Shown piece after piece: positions 7,182 through 15,414 of a stretch of 35,171 nucleotides of DNA. Source of the DNA: an uncultured Clostridia bacterium. GTDB lineage: Bacteria; Bacillota; Clostridia; Christensenellales; Aristaeellaceae. The notes below the pieces were generated by a model. That model did no database searches. It had not been told where the DNA came from and saw only the letters and a program-made list of their open reading frames with translations. The stretch spans positions 1 to 35,171 of the forward strand of contig CALVTQ010000108.1 in NCBI GenBank assembly GCA_944362695.1, read 5' to 3'. Made by a program: the position numbers and the translations under genes. Numbering within the stretch: the stretch's first letter is position 1; each line of letters begins with the position of its first letter.

Positions 7182-8648
7182 TCACGTGTGCTCCGCGAAG
7201 AACGCACGCGCCTTTTGGAAGCGCAGCGGCAGGCGCAGCAGGATGTCGGGGTTATGCGGGCGGCGGGGCGTGACGGGCGCGGTCAGCGGCGAACCGGCGG
7301 AGGACAGCCTGCACGCGGCGCACGAAAGCGCCAACGCGGTGAGGCCCAGCGCGTAGAGCCCGCCCAGCGCGCCCGCGAGGATGAGCGCAAGCTGCGCAAT
7401 TTTGAGGCCGATGCCCAGCGCGTAGCTCGGCACGCAGAAGCCGCCCAAGCCGCTCGCCGCGACGATGATGAGCAGGAGCGGGCTGACGATGTCGGCGCTG
7501 ACGGCGGCCTGGCCCAGAATCAGGCCGGAGACGATGCCCAGCGCGTTGCCCAGTGCGCCCGGCGCGCGCAGGCCGGCCTCGTTGATGAGGTCAAACGCCA
7601 GCGTCATCAGCAGCGCCTCGGCCAGCACGGGAATCGGCACGCGCGCGGACGTCTCGTAAACGCTGGTCAGCAGCATCGGCGAGAGCAGCTCCGGGTGAAA
7701 GCACAGGATGGCGAGGTAGACGCCCGGCAAAAGCAGGTGAATCGCGATGCCCAGAAGCCGCACGAGGCGCAGGAACGTGCCGTACTGCCAGCGCATCGAC
7801 GAGTCGTCCGGCGTGTGCAGCTGGTGCCAGAGCGTGGCGGGCGCGGCGAGGGCCAGCGGCGAGCCGTCGGTGAGCACGACGACCTGCCCCTCGGCGAGGA
7901 ACGACGCGGCGCGGTCGGGCCGCTCGGTCGTCACGCACTGCGGGATCAGCGAGAGCGGGTGATCCTCGACGAGCTGCTCGATGTCCCCGGTGGTGAGCGC
8001 GAAGCCGCTGTCGCATGCCAAAATGCGCCTGCGGATGCGCGCGATCATCGCCTCGTCCGCCGTGCCGCGCAGATAGAGCAGGGCGCAGCGGGTCTTCATC
8101 GCGCCGCCGGTCGAGATGAACTCGGTCGTCAGCTCCTCGCGCTGCACGATGCGCCGCAGCAGCGTGATGTTGGTGCGGATGGCCTCGTTGAAGCTCTGGT
8201 GCGGGCCGAGGACGACCTGCTCGGCCTCCGGGCGCATGACGGGGCGCTTTTCAAACCCGCGCGTGTCCATGACGCATGCGCTCGTGCAGCCGTCGCTCAT
8301 GAGCACGCACTGGCCCGACAGCGCGTCGGCGATCAGCTCGTCGATATTCGTTTTCATCTTCATGGGCAGCACGGAGACGGCGTGGCCCATGAGGAAGGCG
8401 ACGCGCTCGTCCGGCGGGACGTCCGCACCGGCTGTTTCGGGCAAATCCTGACAGGGGCGCAGGATGTGCTCGTCCACGGCGAGGGTGTCCGTCATGCCGT
8501 CGATGGCGAGCACGGCGCTCTCAAACGCGCCGGAGCGGAAGCGGCGCAGGATGACGTCGGCGTTGTCCGGCGCGCCGAGGCGGGCGCGGAAAATCTCGAT
8601 GTTGCGGCAAAGCGCGGGGGTCAGCGCGACGGCGCCCTCCACGGTCAT
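7182..8648 (-). CDS. GerA-family spore germination protein, A subunit (GerAA-like)
   Basis: The protein of about 488 residues has the soluble N-terminal domain followed by a membrane domain, the GerA (PF03323) plan. Diagnostic stretches are GDIEQLVEDHPLSLIPQ, then TERPDRAASFLAEGQVVVL, then DGSPLALAAPATLWHQ, then the membrane part with NEAGLRAPGALGNALGIVSG and LILGQAAVSADIVSP. A subunits form oligomers in the spore inner membrane and act as the ion channel of the germinant receptor. ATG 8648 lies only 1 nt after GGGAGG, so GTG 8642, two codons on and 7 nt from the SD, is the likelier start. A CATACTT block at about 8693-8699 (minus) resembles a sigma-G -10 but has no matching -35. Confidence 0.88.
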   Translation of the reverse strand: MTVEGAVALTPALCRNIEIFRARLGAPDNADVILRRFRSGAFESAVLAIDGMTDTLAVDEHILRPCQDLPETAGADVPPDERVAFLMGHAVSVLPMKMKTNIDELIADALSGQCVLMSDGCTSACVMDTRGFEKRPVMRPEAEQVVLGPHQSFNEAIRTNITLLRRIVQREELTTEFISTGGAMKTRCALLYLRGTADEAMIARIRRRILACDSGFALTTGDIEQLVEDHPLSLIPQCVTTERPDRAASFLAEGQVVVLTDGSPLALAAPATLWHQLHTPDDSSMRWQYGTFLRLVRLLGIAIHLLLPGVYLAILCFHPELLSPMLLTSVYETSARVPIPVLAEALLMTLAFDLINEAGLRAPGALGNALGIVSGLILGQAAVSADIVSPLLLIIVAASGLGGFCVPSYALGIGLKIAQLALILAGALGGLYALGLTALALSCAACRLSSAGSPLTAPVTPRRPHNPDILLRLPLRFQKARAFFAEHT

Positions 8649-8796
8649 TCCTCCCTTGCACAATTTGAGTGTATTGTGTGCATCGCGGAAAAAAGTATGC
8701 GCGGGCGCGATACGTCTGATGATTTGACAAAGCTGACAGAAGTTTTGCACGAAAAATAGAAAAATTTGTGCGGACATATGGCAAATGGCGTGGGGT

Positions 8797-8807
8797 TGTG
8801 CTATAAT
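8797..8807 (+). promoter_or_regulatory. Extended -10 promoter of kduI-kduD
   Basis: TGC then TATAAT (8802-8807) forms an extended -10; the -35 region (about 8779-8784, TGGCAA) is weak. The leader of about 105 nt contains two GC hairpins. One (CGCCGG...CCGGCG, about 8878-8895) sits just before the ribosome-binding site. Confidence 0.6.
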
Positions 8808-8918
8808 GGTATCGGACTATGGGCGCAAATGCCTGCGCACGGCTGCGCAGCCCGCGCCCGAGCGAGGAAAAAAGAAGCGCCGGATGCGTCCGGCGATATC
8901 AAAAGGAGGGGCTTTCCA

Positions 8919-9755
8919 ATGGTGCTGACCGTTCGCCAGCCGTCCGCCTCTGCGGATGCCAAGCATTACACCACAGACCGCCTTCGCAGCGAATACCTCA
9001 TCGAGACCGTGTTCGCGCCGAACGAGGCGATGCTCACCTATTCCCACTTCGACCGCATCATCGCGGGCGGCGTGATGCCCGTGGACAAGACGGTCGAGCT
9101 GGTCGGCTGTAAGGAGCTGGCGAGCGACACGTTCCTGCAGCGCCGCGAGATGGGCGTCATCAACATCGGCGGCAAGGGCACCATCACCGTGGACGGCGAG
9201 GTCTACGACCTCAAGCAGTACGACGGCCTGTACGTGGGCATGGGCGCCAAGACGCTGGTCTTTGCCAGCGACGACCCCGCCGACCCGGCCAAGTTCTACA
9301 TCAACACCTGCCCGGCGCACAAGACGTACCCGACCGTCAAGATCGACATCGACAAGGCGAACAAGAGGCCGCTGGGCGCGATGGAGACCTGCAACAAGCG
9401 CGTCATCAACCAGTACATCCACCCGGCTGTCATGCAGAGCTGCCAGCTTTGCATGGGCATGACGCAGCTGGCCCCCGGCAGCAACTGGAACTCCATGCCC
9501 TGCCACACGCACGAGCGCCGCATGGAGGTCTACTTCTACTTCGAGCTCAAGGACAACAACGTCGTCTTCCACATGATGGGCGAGCCGACCGAGACGCGCC
9601 ACATCATTATGCACAACGAGCAGGCCGTGATCTCACCGAGCTGGTCCATCCACACCGGCGTGGGCACGAGCAACTACACCTTCATCTGGGGCATGTGCGG
9701 CGAGAATCAGGAATTCGACGACATGGACAACCTGGACCCGATGGACCTGCGCTGA
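8919..9755 (+). CDS. kduI: 5-dehydro-4-deoxy-D-glucuronate isomerase
   Basis: The 278-residue length equals that of characterised KduI. It has the [14 protein letters not shown] motif, giving zinc ligands His196, His198 and Glu203, and His245 in the later SIHTGVG block. These positions fit the zinc site known for this cupin enzyme. It converts 4-deoxy-5-keto-uronate, from unsaturated uronates of pectin or glycosaminoglycan breakdown, to 3-deoxy-2,5-diketo-gluconate in the cytoplasm. ATG 8919 follows AAAGGAGGGG by about 8 nt. kduD, which uses its product, follows 48 bp later in the same transcription unit. The upstream lyases and the downstream KDG kinase and aldolase are not in this window. 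Confidence 0.96.
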   Translation: MVLTVRQPSASADAKHYTTDRLRSEYLIETVFAPNEAMLTYSHFDRIIAGGVMPVDKTVELVGCKELASDTFLQRREMGVINIGGKGTITVDGEVYDLKQYDGLYVGMGAKTLVFASDDPADPAKFYINTCPAHKTYPTVKIDIDKANKRPLGAMETCNKRVINQYIHPAVMQSCQLCMGMTQLAPGSNWNSMPCHTHERRMEVYFYFELKDNNVVFHMMGEPTETRHIIMHNEQAVISPSWSIHTGVGTSNYTFIWGMCGENQEFDDMDNLDPMDLR

Positions 9756-9803
9756 CGAATCCGTCCGCGCGTGACAGCGATACATAATAAGGAGGTTTTT
9801 CCA

Positions 9804-10607
9804 ATGAACGATTTCATGAAGAATTTCAGCCTTGAGGGCAAGGTGGCGTTTGTCACCGGCGCTTCCTACGGCATCGGCTTCGCCATCGCCACCGCCATGG
9901 CCGAGGCGGGCGCGACGATCGTCTTCAACGACATCAACGCCGACCTCGTGGCCAAGGGCATGGCGGCCTATGAGGAGAAGGGCATCAAGGCCCACGGCTA
10001 CGTCTGCGACGTGACCGACGAGGAGGCCGTGCAGGCCACCGTCGCCAAGATCCGCGAGGAGGTCGGCATCATCGACATCCTGGTCAACAACGCCGGCATC
10101 ATCAAGCGCATCCCGATGCTCGAGATGAGCGCTGCGGACTTCCGCAAGGTCATCGACGTCGACCTGAACGCGCCGTTCATCGTGTCGAAGGCCTGCATCC
10201 CGGGCATGATCGAGAAGGGCCACGGCAAGATCATCAACATCTGCTCGATGATGTCCGAGCTGGGCCGCGAGACCGTCTCCGCGTACGCCGCGGCGAAGGG
10301 CGGCCTGAAGATGCTGACCCGCAACATCTGCTCCGAGTACGGCGAGGCCAACATCCAGTGCAACGGCATCGGACCGGGCTACATCGCCACGCCGCAGACC
10401 GCGCCGCTGCGCGAGCGCCAGGCCGACGGCAGCCGCCATCCGTTCGATCAGTTCATCGTCAGCAAGACCCCTGCCGCGCGCTGGGGCGAGACGAGCGACC
10501 TGCAGGGCCCGGCGGTGTTCCTCGCCTCCGACGCCTCCAACTTCGTCAACGGCCACATCCTGTATGTGGACGGCGGCATCCTGGCCTACATCGGCAAGCA
10601 GCCGTGA
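9804..10607 (+). CDS. kduD: 2-deoxy-D-gluconate 3-dehydrogenase / KduD-type short-chain dehydrogenase
   Basis: The 267-residue protein is a classical short-chain dehydrogenase. It has TGASYGIG near residue 18 for NAD(P) binding, the NNAG motif, and the catalytic Ser followed by YAAAK in SAYAAAKGGLKM. The late block GRETVSAYA and the family ending PAVFLASDASNFVNGHI fit the KduD/gluconate 5-dehydrogenase branch. With kduI immediately upstream, its likely role is to reduce 3-deoxy-2,5-diketo-gluconate to 2-keto-3-deoxygluconate. Sequence alone does not fully exclude gluconate 5-dehydrogenase activity. The SD AAGGAGG lies about 9 nt before ATG 9804. A hairpin terminator follows the gene. Confidence 0.92.
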   Translation: MNDFMKNFSLEGKVAFVTGASYGIGFAIATAMAEAGATIVFNDINADLVAKGMAAYEEKGIKAHGYVCDVTDEEAVQATVAKIREEVGIIDILVNNAGIIKRIPMLEMSAADFRKVIDVDLNAPFIVSKACIPGMIEKGHGKIINICSMMSELGRETVSAYAAAKGGLKMLTRNICSEYGEANIQCNGIGPGYIATPQTAPLRERQADGSRHPFDQFIVSKTPAARWGETSDLQGPAVFLASDASNFVNGHILYVDGGILAYIGKQP

Positions 10608-10648
10608 TGAAGGCGCGAACCGCATCACTGTAAACAGCATAACAAAGA

Positions 10649-10678
10649 GCCGCGTTCCGGTTTGGGGCGCGGCTTTTT
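10649..10678 (+). terminator. Terminator of the kduI-kduD unit
   Basis: GCCGCG (10649-10654) pairs with CGCGGC (10668-10673) and is followed by five T residues. Confidence 0.8.
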
Positions 10679-10737
10679 GCGGCATGGCAAAGGACGACGC
10701 GCACAAAAAAAGGCCCCCGAAGCGGGAGCCGCAGGAA

Positions 10738-11433
10738 TCACAGGAACGCGGGGTCGTCAAACGTCAGCCCGCGCTCGAGGCAATAGCCGATGAACAGCGG
10801 CACATAGCCCGGCACGAGCGCCTCGGTCTCGGGGTGATCGTGGAAAAGAATGATATGCCGGCTGCCCTCGGCAAAGAGCGGCGCGCCGGAATGGGGATGT
10901 TCGTCGTGCATGCGGGCGAACACGTCGTCCTTGGTGAAGCCCGTGCCGGGGCGGATGTTGTACTCGGCGAAGTCGAACGTCCAATACGTGTCGATATCCC
11001 GGTCGAGGCCCTGCTCCTTCCACCACGGATAGGGAAGCTGGGTGTCCATGACCTTCGAAAAGCCATGCTCGCGCAGGTATTTTTGGAAGGCCTCCTTGTT
11101 TTCGCCGCCCTTGTCGCCATAGGGGAAGCGGAACGGGCGATACGTGCGCGCCACGCCCGCGTCGGCATAGAGCTGATCGAGCACGGCCTCGCACTTCTCG
11201 ATTTCCTCAACGCCCTGCTCATAGGTCAGCGAGGAAAAGCCGGGATGGGTGAAGCTGTGGTTGCCCACGATCATGCCGTTTTGGAGCGCGTAGACGGCCT
11301 CGTCGTGGTACTGCTTCACGCGGCTGCCGAGGCAGAAGAAGATCACGCGGATGTTGTGGGATTTGAGGTAGTCGACGATGGAAGGCGTGTTCGCGGATGG
11401 AAAATCATCAATGGTCAAGATAGCAGTGTTCAT
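10738..11433 (-). CDS. Polysaccharide deacetylase family protein (NodB-like)
   Basis: The 231-residue protein is a compact NodB homology domain without signal peptide. TIDDFPS near residue 7 supplies the metal-binding aspartate pair. NHSFTHPGFSSLTYEQG near residues 58-74 gives the HxxxH metal motif. RPFRFPYGDKG supplies the next catalytic motif, and ILFHDHPET near the end supplies the last histidine. Such enzymes remove N- or O-acetyl groups from amino-sugar polymers. The lack of a signal peptide suggests a cytoplasmic small substrate or a non-canonical target. SD GGAGG lies 7 nt before ATG 11433. It is a single gene, convergent with kduD, with the tRNA-Leu gene upstream on the same strand. 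Confidence 0.88.
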   Translation of the reverse strand: MNTAILTIDDFPSANTPSIVDYLKSHNIRVIFFCLGSRVKQYHDEAVYALQNGMIVGNHSFTHPGFSSLTYEQGVEEIEKCEAVLDQLYADAGVARTYRPFRFPYGDKGGENKEAFQKYLREHGFSKVMDTQLPYPWWKEQGLDRDIDTYWTFDFAEYNIRPGTGFTKDDVFARMHDEHPHSGAPLFAEGSRHIILFHDHPETEALVPGYVPLFIGYCLERGLTFDDPAFL

Positions 11434-11531
11434 GGTGAACCTCCGATCGGCGCGTATTTGAGCGTGATGGATAAATTCGCGGCGGAAAGCGAATTTCCCT
11501 TTATGGATACCGGGCTGCCGTGGCATATGTG

Positions 11532-11565
11532 TAAAAAAGAAAAGCTCTCGGAAAACCAAGAGCTT
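11532..11565 (-). terminator. Terminator downstream of tRNA-Leu
   Basis: On the minus strand, AAGCTCTTGG and CCGAGAGCTT pair around a TTTT loop. A T-rich tract follows at 11532-11541. It begins just 4 nt after the tRNA's CCA end. Confidence 0.85.
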
Positions 11566-11568
11566 CTT

Positions 11569-11653
11569 TGGTGCGGTAGATGGGACTTGAACCCATACGT
11601 CATACAACACACGCCCCTCAAACGTGCCTGTCTGCCAATTCCAGCACTACCGC
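11569..11653 (-). tRNA. tRNA-Leu (anticodon GAG)
   Basis: On the minus strand the acceptor GCGGTAG (5' end at 11653) pairs with CTACCGC, followed by discriminator A and an encoded CCA ending at 11569. The T arm has GGTTCAAGTCC. The anticodon stem CACGT/GCGTG closes the loop TTGAGGG, giving anticodon GAG (reads CUC and CUU). A long variable arm, typical of tRNA-Leu, brings the gene to 85 nt including CCA. It has a near-consensus promoter and its own terminator. Confidence 0.95.
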
Positions 11654-11688
11654 GTATTCAATTGCTGCACATGGGATGCAACGTGTAT

Positions 11689-11717
11689 ATTATATGCGGG
11701 CGGGGCGGAATTGTCAA
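11689..11717 (-). promoter_or_regulatory. Consensus promoter of tRNA-Leu
   Basis: On the minus strand: TTGACA (complement of 11712-11717), a 17-bp spacer and TATAAT (complement of 11689-11694). Both hexamers match the sigma-A consensus perfectly, as expected for a stable RNA gene. Confidence 0.88.
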
Positions 11718-11768
11718 GGGTTAATTTCAGAAAAATTTCAAATCAGACCGGCGGGCGGAAAATAACCC

Positions 11769-11797
11769 TTGCATAAGCCGCGGGAATGAAGTATGAT
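11769..11797 (+). promoter_or_regulatory. Promoter of the VanW-family gene
   Basis: TTGCAT (11769-11774), a 17-bp spacer and TATGAT (11792-11797). It is divergent from the tRNA-Leu promoter. Confidence 0.65.
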
Positions 11798-11864
11798 ATA
11801 AGATGAATTGCTATACAGTAACAGGGCGAATATGTCCGTTCAATAAAAAAGGAGGTGGGGGTCC

Positions 11865-13739
11865 ATGCCGATGGATGAACCGCACCGCAGAAGAAGAAAG
11901 CCGCTGTACATCGAGGGGGAGGAAGAAACGCCCGCCGAACCGATGCGCATTGTGGTGAGCCGGGAGGACGAGACGCCGGACTGGATGGTCTCTGCCCACG
12001 AGGTATCCGGCGCAGCGCAGCGCCGCACGAAGATAGAAAGCAGCAAGCCCCTGAGCGCGCAGACGCCGCGCGAGATGCCGCTGCCCCCGAGGACGGGCGC
12101 ACAGAAGCAGACGCAGAGCCGCGCGCCCGCAGAAGCCGTGGATATGACCGGCGGCGAGGAGGTCAGCCGCAGCGCGCAGCCCAAAAAGAAGGCGGCCGCG
12201 CCGAAGAAAAAGAAGGTAAGCAAACCCAAAAAGCAGCCCGCGCACCTGAGCGCGAAGGAAAAGCGCCGCATCGCCCAGAGAAGGAAGCGCACGGCCATCG
12301 CGTCGCTGACGGGCATCGCGGCTGTCGCGCTGATCGTGCTGCTGGCGATGGGCGGCGCGCGGCTGATGGACATCAAACAGACGCTCGACCGCGGCGACGG
12401 CGTGTTCTATCCGAATATATACGTCAACGGCATACCGCTGGAGGGCAAGACGCTGGATCAGGCCGCGTCCGACGTGACCGCGCTGGTGACCTCGCAGCTG
12501 GCCAACTGGAGCATCACGCTGACGACCGGCGACGGGCGAAGCTGGGTCATCAACGGCGACGACCTGAAGATGCAGTTCGACGTCGCCGACCAGCTCGACA
12601 GGCTGTGGTCCATCGGCCACACCGGCAGCTCGCAGCAGCGCTATGAACAGGTCAAGGCGCTGGAGGAGGAGCCGCAGAAGGTCTACACGACGCTGACATA
12701 CGACATGAGCGCGGTCAACCAGATCGTCACCCAGATCAAAAACGAAGTCGACCGCGCGCCGGTCAACGCCACGCGCGTGGTGGTGGACGATCCGGACATC
12801 TGGCCGCCGTACACATACACCGACGACGTGCCGGGCGTCGAGCTGGACGTCTTCGGCCTCAACGAGCAGATCATGGGCATGGTCAACCGGCTTGAAACCG
12901 GCACCGTGCAGCTCACGCCCACGACCGTGGAGGCCGATGTCACCCGCGAATACCTCGAGGGGCAGATCGTCGAGCTGGCGTCGTTTGAGACGAGCATCGG
13001 CAAGACCGGCGATTACGTCGAGAGCCGCCACGAGAACATCCGCGTCGGCACGGAGCGCTTTGACCGGCTGATCATCAAGTCCGGCGAGACGGTCTCCTTC
13101 AACAAGGTCGCCAAAAAGCGCACGACGGACAACGGATACTGGCCGGCGCTGGAAATTGCGTACGGCGAGTACGTCGAGGGCGTGGGCGGCGGCATCTGCC
13201 AGGTATCCAGCACCCTGTACAACGCGGTATCCAACGCGGGCCTTGAGATCGTCAAGCGCACGGCGCACGCCATCCCCTCGAGCTACGTCGAAATGGGCCT
13301 TGACGCGACCGTGTCCGACGACCGCTACGACTTCGTGTTCAAGAACTCGACGGAGGCCGAGATCTTCATCAGCGCCGAGTACTACCACGGCAGGGACAAC
13401 TACTGGCGCACGAAGTTCACCATCCACGGCAGGCCCGACCCCAACGGCTACACCTACAAGCTCGAATCGAAGGTCGTCGAGGAGATTCCGCTGCCGGAGA
13501 CGGAATACAGGCAGGACAAGGACGGCATGTACGTCATCTACGACGACGAGGAATACCAGACGAGCAAGGGCCGCAAGGGCTACGTCGTGGAGGCGTGGCT
13601 GGTGACCCGCGACGCGAAGGGGCAGGAGGTCGAGCGCAAGCTGATGCACACCGACACCTACAAGGCCGCCGCGCCGGTGATCTATGTCGGCGTGACGCCG
13701 CGCGAGACGCCCGTGCCGGAGGATTACTACATCGACTGA
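11865..13739 (+). CDS. VanW-family envelope protein with peptidoglycan-binding-4-like domain
   Basis: The 624-residue protein has a long charged cytoplasmic N-terminus (about 1-142) rich in Lys, Arg and Pro, then one membrane helix (about 143-165). The extracellular part contains a YoaR-like region (VNGIPLEGKTLDQAASDV, from about residue 186) matching the PG_binding_4 plan. A VanW domain follows at about 375-510, with the signature GGGICQVSSTLYNA near residue 438. VanW proteins accompany some vancomycin-resistance clusters, but chromosomal copies like this are common in Clostridia. Their role is unknown, presumably cell wall related. No vanHAX genes are nearby. The SD AAGGAGG lies about 9 nt before ATG 11865. 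Confidence 0.88.
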   Translation: MPMDEPHRRRRKPLYIEGEEETPAEPMRIVVSREDETPDWMVSAHEVSGAAQRRTKIESSKPLSAQTPREMPLPPRTGAQKQTQSRAPAEAVDMTGGEEVSRSAQPKKKAAAPKKKKVSKPKKQPAHLSAKEKRRIAQRRKRTAIASLTGIAAVALIVLLAMGGARLMDIKQTLDRGDGVFYPNIYVNGIPLEGKTLDQAASDVTALVTSQLANWSITLTTGDGRSWVINGDDLKMQFDVADQLDRLWSIGHTGSSQQRYEQVKALEEEPQKVYTTLTYDMSAVNQIVTQIKNEVDRAPVNATRVVVDDPDIWPPYTYTDDVPGVELDVFGLNEQIMGMVNRLETGTVQLTPTTVEADVTREYLEGQIVELASFETSIGKTGDYVESRHENIRVGTERFDRLIIKSGETVSFNKVAKKRTTDNGYWPALEIAYGEYVEGVGGGICQVSSTLYNAVSNAGLEIVKRTAHAIPSSYVEMGLDATVSDDRYDFVFKNSTEAEIFISAEYYHGRDNYWRTKFTIHGRPDPNGYTYKLESKVVEEIPLPETEYRQDKDGMYVIYDDEEYQTSKGRKGYVVEAWLVTRDAKGQEVERKLMHTDTYKAAAPVIYVGVTPRETPVPEDYYID

Positions 13740-13753
13740 TTCATAAGATAAAC

Positions 13754-13799
13754 AGGCGCATGCAAAGCGCGGCGAAGGCTGGCTTTCCTGCGCCTTTTT
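13754..13799 (+). terminator. Terminator of the VanW-family gene
   Basis: AGGCGCA (13754-13760) pairs with TGCGCCT (13789-13795), followed by T residues. The loop is 28 nt. Confidence 0.7.
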
Positions 13800-13872
13800 G
13801 AAACGCCCGGGACGATGGCGCGTCAAAAGCGTGTTTTTGAGCGCCGGGAGCGACATTGTATGCGCGGTCAGC

Positions 13873-13901
13873 TTGAAGCGGCGGCGCGGATATGTTATCA
13901 T
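13873..13901 (+). promoter_or_regulatory. Promoter of the envelope operon 13953-18258
   Basis: TTGAAG (13873-13878), a 17-bp spacer and TATCAT (13896-13901), with TG one base before the -10. Confidence 0.65.
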
Positions 13902-13952
13902 TTTATCACAGCGAACCTTGGGACGCGGCGCGGGCCGCAGGGAGGAAGCAAC

Positions 13953-14669
13953 ATGAAGAAGATGATGAGCGCGGTGCTGGCGGCGGCGTTGGCCCTGGGC
14001 GGCATGGCGCTGGCGGAGGAGGCCGAAATCGAGGCGAGCGGCGTGATCTCGCAGGCGGCGTGCAGCATCCAGCAGGCCGACGAGGGATACACCGTGTACT
14101 GCTACGCGCAGATATTCAACAACAGCGACCACGTCATCGCGCTGGAGGACGGCATGCTCGAGGTCATCAGCGGCGAACAGCTGCTCGCCGACCAGCAGGT
14201 CGAGCGCATATGGCCCAGCTTCATCAACCCCGGCGAGCACGGCTATGTATACGACGTGGTGCGCATCATCGGCGAGGAGGGCGAGACGGTCGAGCTGCCG
14301 CAGGTGACGGGCATCGACTACCGCCTTGAGTACATGCCGGTCGACGTGGCCTACGGCAACCGCAAGCTCAGCGTGACGGCGGCCATGACGCAGATGCGCG
14401 AGGACGGGCCGATCACCGTGACCTGCGAGCTGGTCAACGACACGGACACCGACGCCGAAGAGCCGACGGTCAGCTACGGCCTGTTCACAGAGAACGGCAC
14501 GCTGGTCTACGCCGGGGCGCGCACGCTCGAGGACATCGTGCTCCCCGCCGGGCAGCGCATCGCGGTGACGTTTGAGATCGGCGACAGCTTCGTGCAGCAG
14601 TGGATCTCCTACGGCGCGAAGCCCACGCAGGCGCAGGTCAGCGCGGTCTACCGCGACAACGACGATTGA
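13953..14669 (+). CDS. Secreted protein of unknown function, first gene of the envelope operon
   Basis: The 238-residue protein starts with a clear signal peptide (MKKMMSAVLAAALALGGMAL then AEEAE), so it should be exported and cleaved near residue 21. The mature part is beta-rich. YCYAQIFNNSDHVIALEDG and a second similar block later (VTCELVNDTDTDAEEP) look like two copies of an FxLYD-like immunoglobulin fold found in extracytoplasmic proteins. I do not recognise a specific family. There is no lipobox and no anchor. It stands 40 bp ahead of the xpaC-like gene with no terminator between, so it probably belongs to the same operon. The start follows GGGAGGAAGCAAC. Confidence 0.75.
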   Translation: MKKMMSAVLAAALALGGMALAEEAEIEASGVISQAACSIQQADEGYTVYCYAQIFNNSDHVIALEDGMLEVISGEQLLADQQVERIWPSFINPGEHGYVYDVVRIIGEEGETVELPQVTGIDYRLEYMPVDVAYGNRKLSVTAAMTQMREDGPITVTCELVNDTDTDAEEPTVSYGLFTENGTLVYAGARTLEDIVLPAGQRIAVTFEIGDSFVQQWISYGAKPTQAQVSAVYRDNDD

Positions 14670-14709
14670 CGGCGGGGCGAATGACCCCGATACAGAAAGG
14701 ATAAAGCAT

Positions 14710-15414
14710 ATGGAAAAGGAGACGATTCGCTCCGGCGCGCCGTTTGTCGTGGCGGGCGTGTGCGTGCTGGCTCTGGCGCTGATTTTCGGCATTTCCGGCA
14801 GCATCAGCATCTATCTGATCGCCGCGGCCGTGGGCCTTCTGGGCTTCGTGCTGGGCAAGAGGCTGTTCCCCGACCGCGTGGTCGAGGTGGAGATCGGGCC
14901 GAAATCGGGCAGCGCCGACGTGGACGCGCTGATCGTGGAGGCGCGCGGCATGCTCGCGGACATCGAGAAGGCGGACGAGGCGATTGCCGACCCGGCGCTC
15001 TCGGCCAAAATCGCCGACATCGTGGCCACGTGCAGGCAGATGCTTCTGCGGCTTGAGGAGCAGCCGAACATGCTCTCCTCGATGCGCACGTTCCTGCGCT
15101 ACTACCTGCCGGCGACCAAGAAGGTGCTGGACGCCCGCGCCAAGCTCGAGGGCGAGATCCGCGCCGGGCAGAGCGCGCAGATCGCCGCGAAGATCGACGC
15201 CGCCGTCGCCAGCGTGCAGAGCGCCTTCCACAAGCAGCTCGACGCGCTCAACGAATACCGCTTCATCAATCTGGAGAGCGAGATGGACGTGCTCGCCGAC
15301 ATGCTGCGCGCCGACGGGCTGACCGGAGAGGACGCGGATGTGACCGATACGAAGGAAGAAAAGGCGGGCGAGGAGGACCCGTTCGCCGGGCTGTTCACGC
15401 AGGGAGGCAAATAA
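14710..15414 (+). CDS. XpaC-like 5-bromo-4-chloroindolyl phosphate hydrolysis family protein
   Basis: The 234-residue protein begins with two adjacent membrane helices (about 12-30 and 33-50). A coiled, helical cytoplasmic domain follows, containing a SSMRTFLRYYLPATKKVLDA block diagnostic of the XpaC family (PF10112). An acidic tail closes it. Bacillus XpaC was named for X-phosphate hydrolysis in an early report, but its true role is unsettled. In many Firmicutes it is paired with TelA, as here: the TelA start codon directly follows this gene's TAA stop. It probably acts at the membrane in envelope stress response. Confidence 0.85.
   Translation: MEKETIRSGAPFVVAGVCVLALALIFGISGSISIYLIAAAVGLLGFVLGKRLFPDRVVEVEIGPKSGSADVDALIVEARGMLADIEKADEAIADPALSAKIADIVATCRQMLLRLEEQPNMLSSMRTFLRYYLPATKKVLDARAKLEGEIRAGQSAQIAAKIDAAVASVQSAFHKQLDALNEYRFINLESEMDVLADMLRADGLTGEDADVTDTKEEKAGEEDPFAGLFTQGGK

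Noticed and set aside
5775-8759. 994-codon plus-strand open frame across the germination genes
   Set aside because: It is antisense to the ger locus, with low-complexity Arg/Gln/Glu composition and no domain.
8878-8918. Riboswitch in the kduI leader
   Set aside because: Only short GC hairpins are visible, and no known aptamer core could be matched by eye.
11569-11760. Possible integration site at tRNA-Leu
   Set aside because: There is no integrase and no repeated tRNA 3' end in the window, and the neighbouring genes look ordinary.
11865-13739. Vancomycin resistance cluster
   Set aside because: Only a VanW-family gene is present; no vanH, vanA/B, vanX or vanRS genes are nearby.
11811-14810. 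999-codon minus-strand open frame opposite the VanW gene and operon start
   Set aside because: It is an antisense shadow. The plus strand has the signal peptide, the VanW motif and SD sites.
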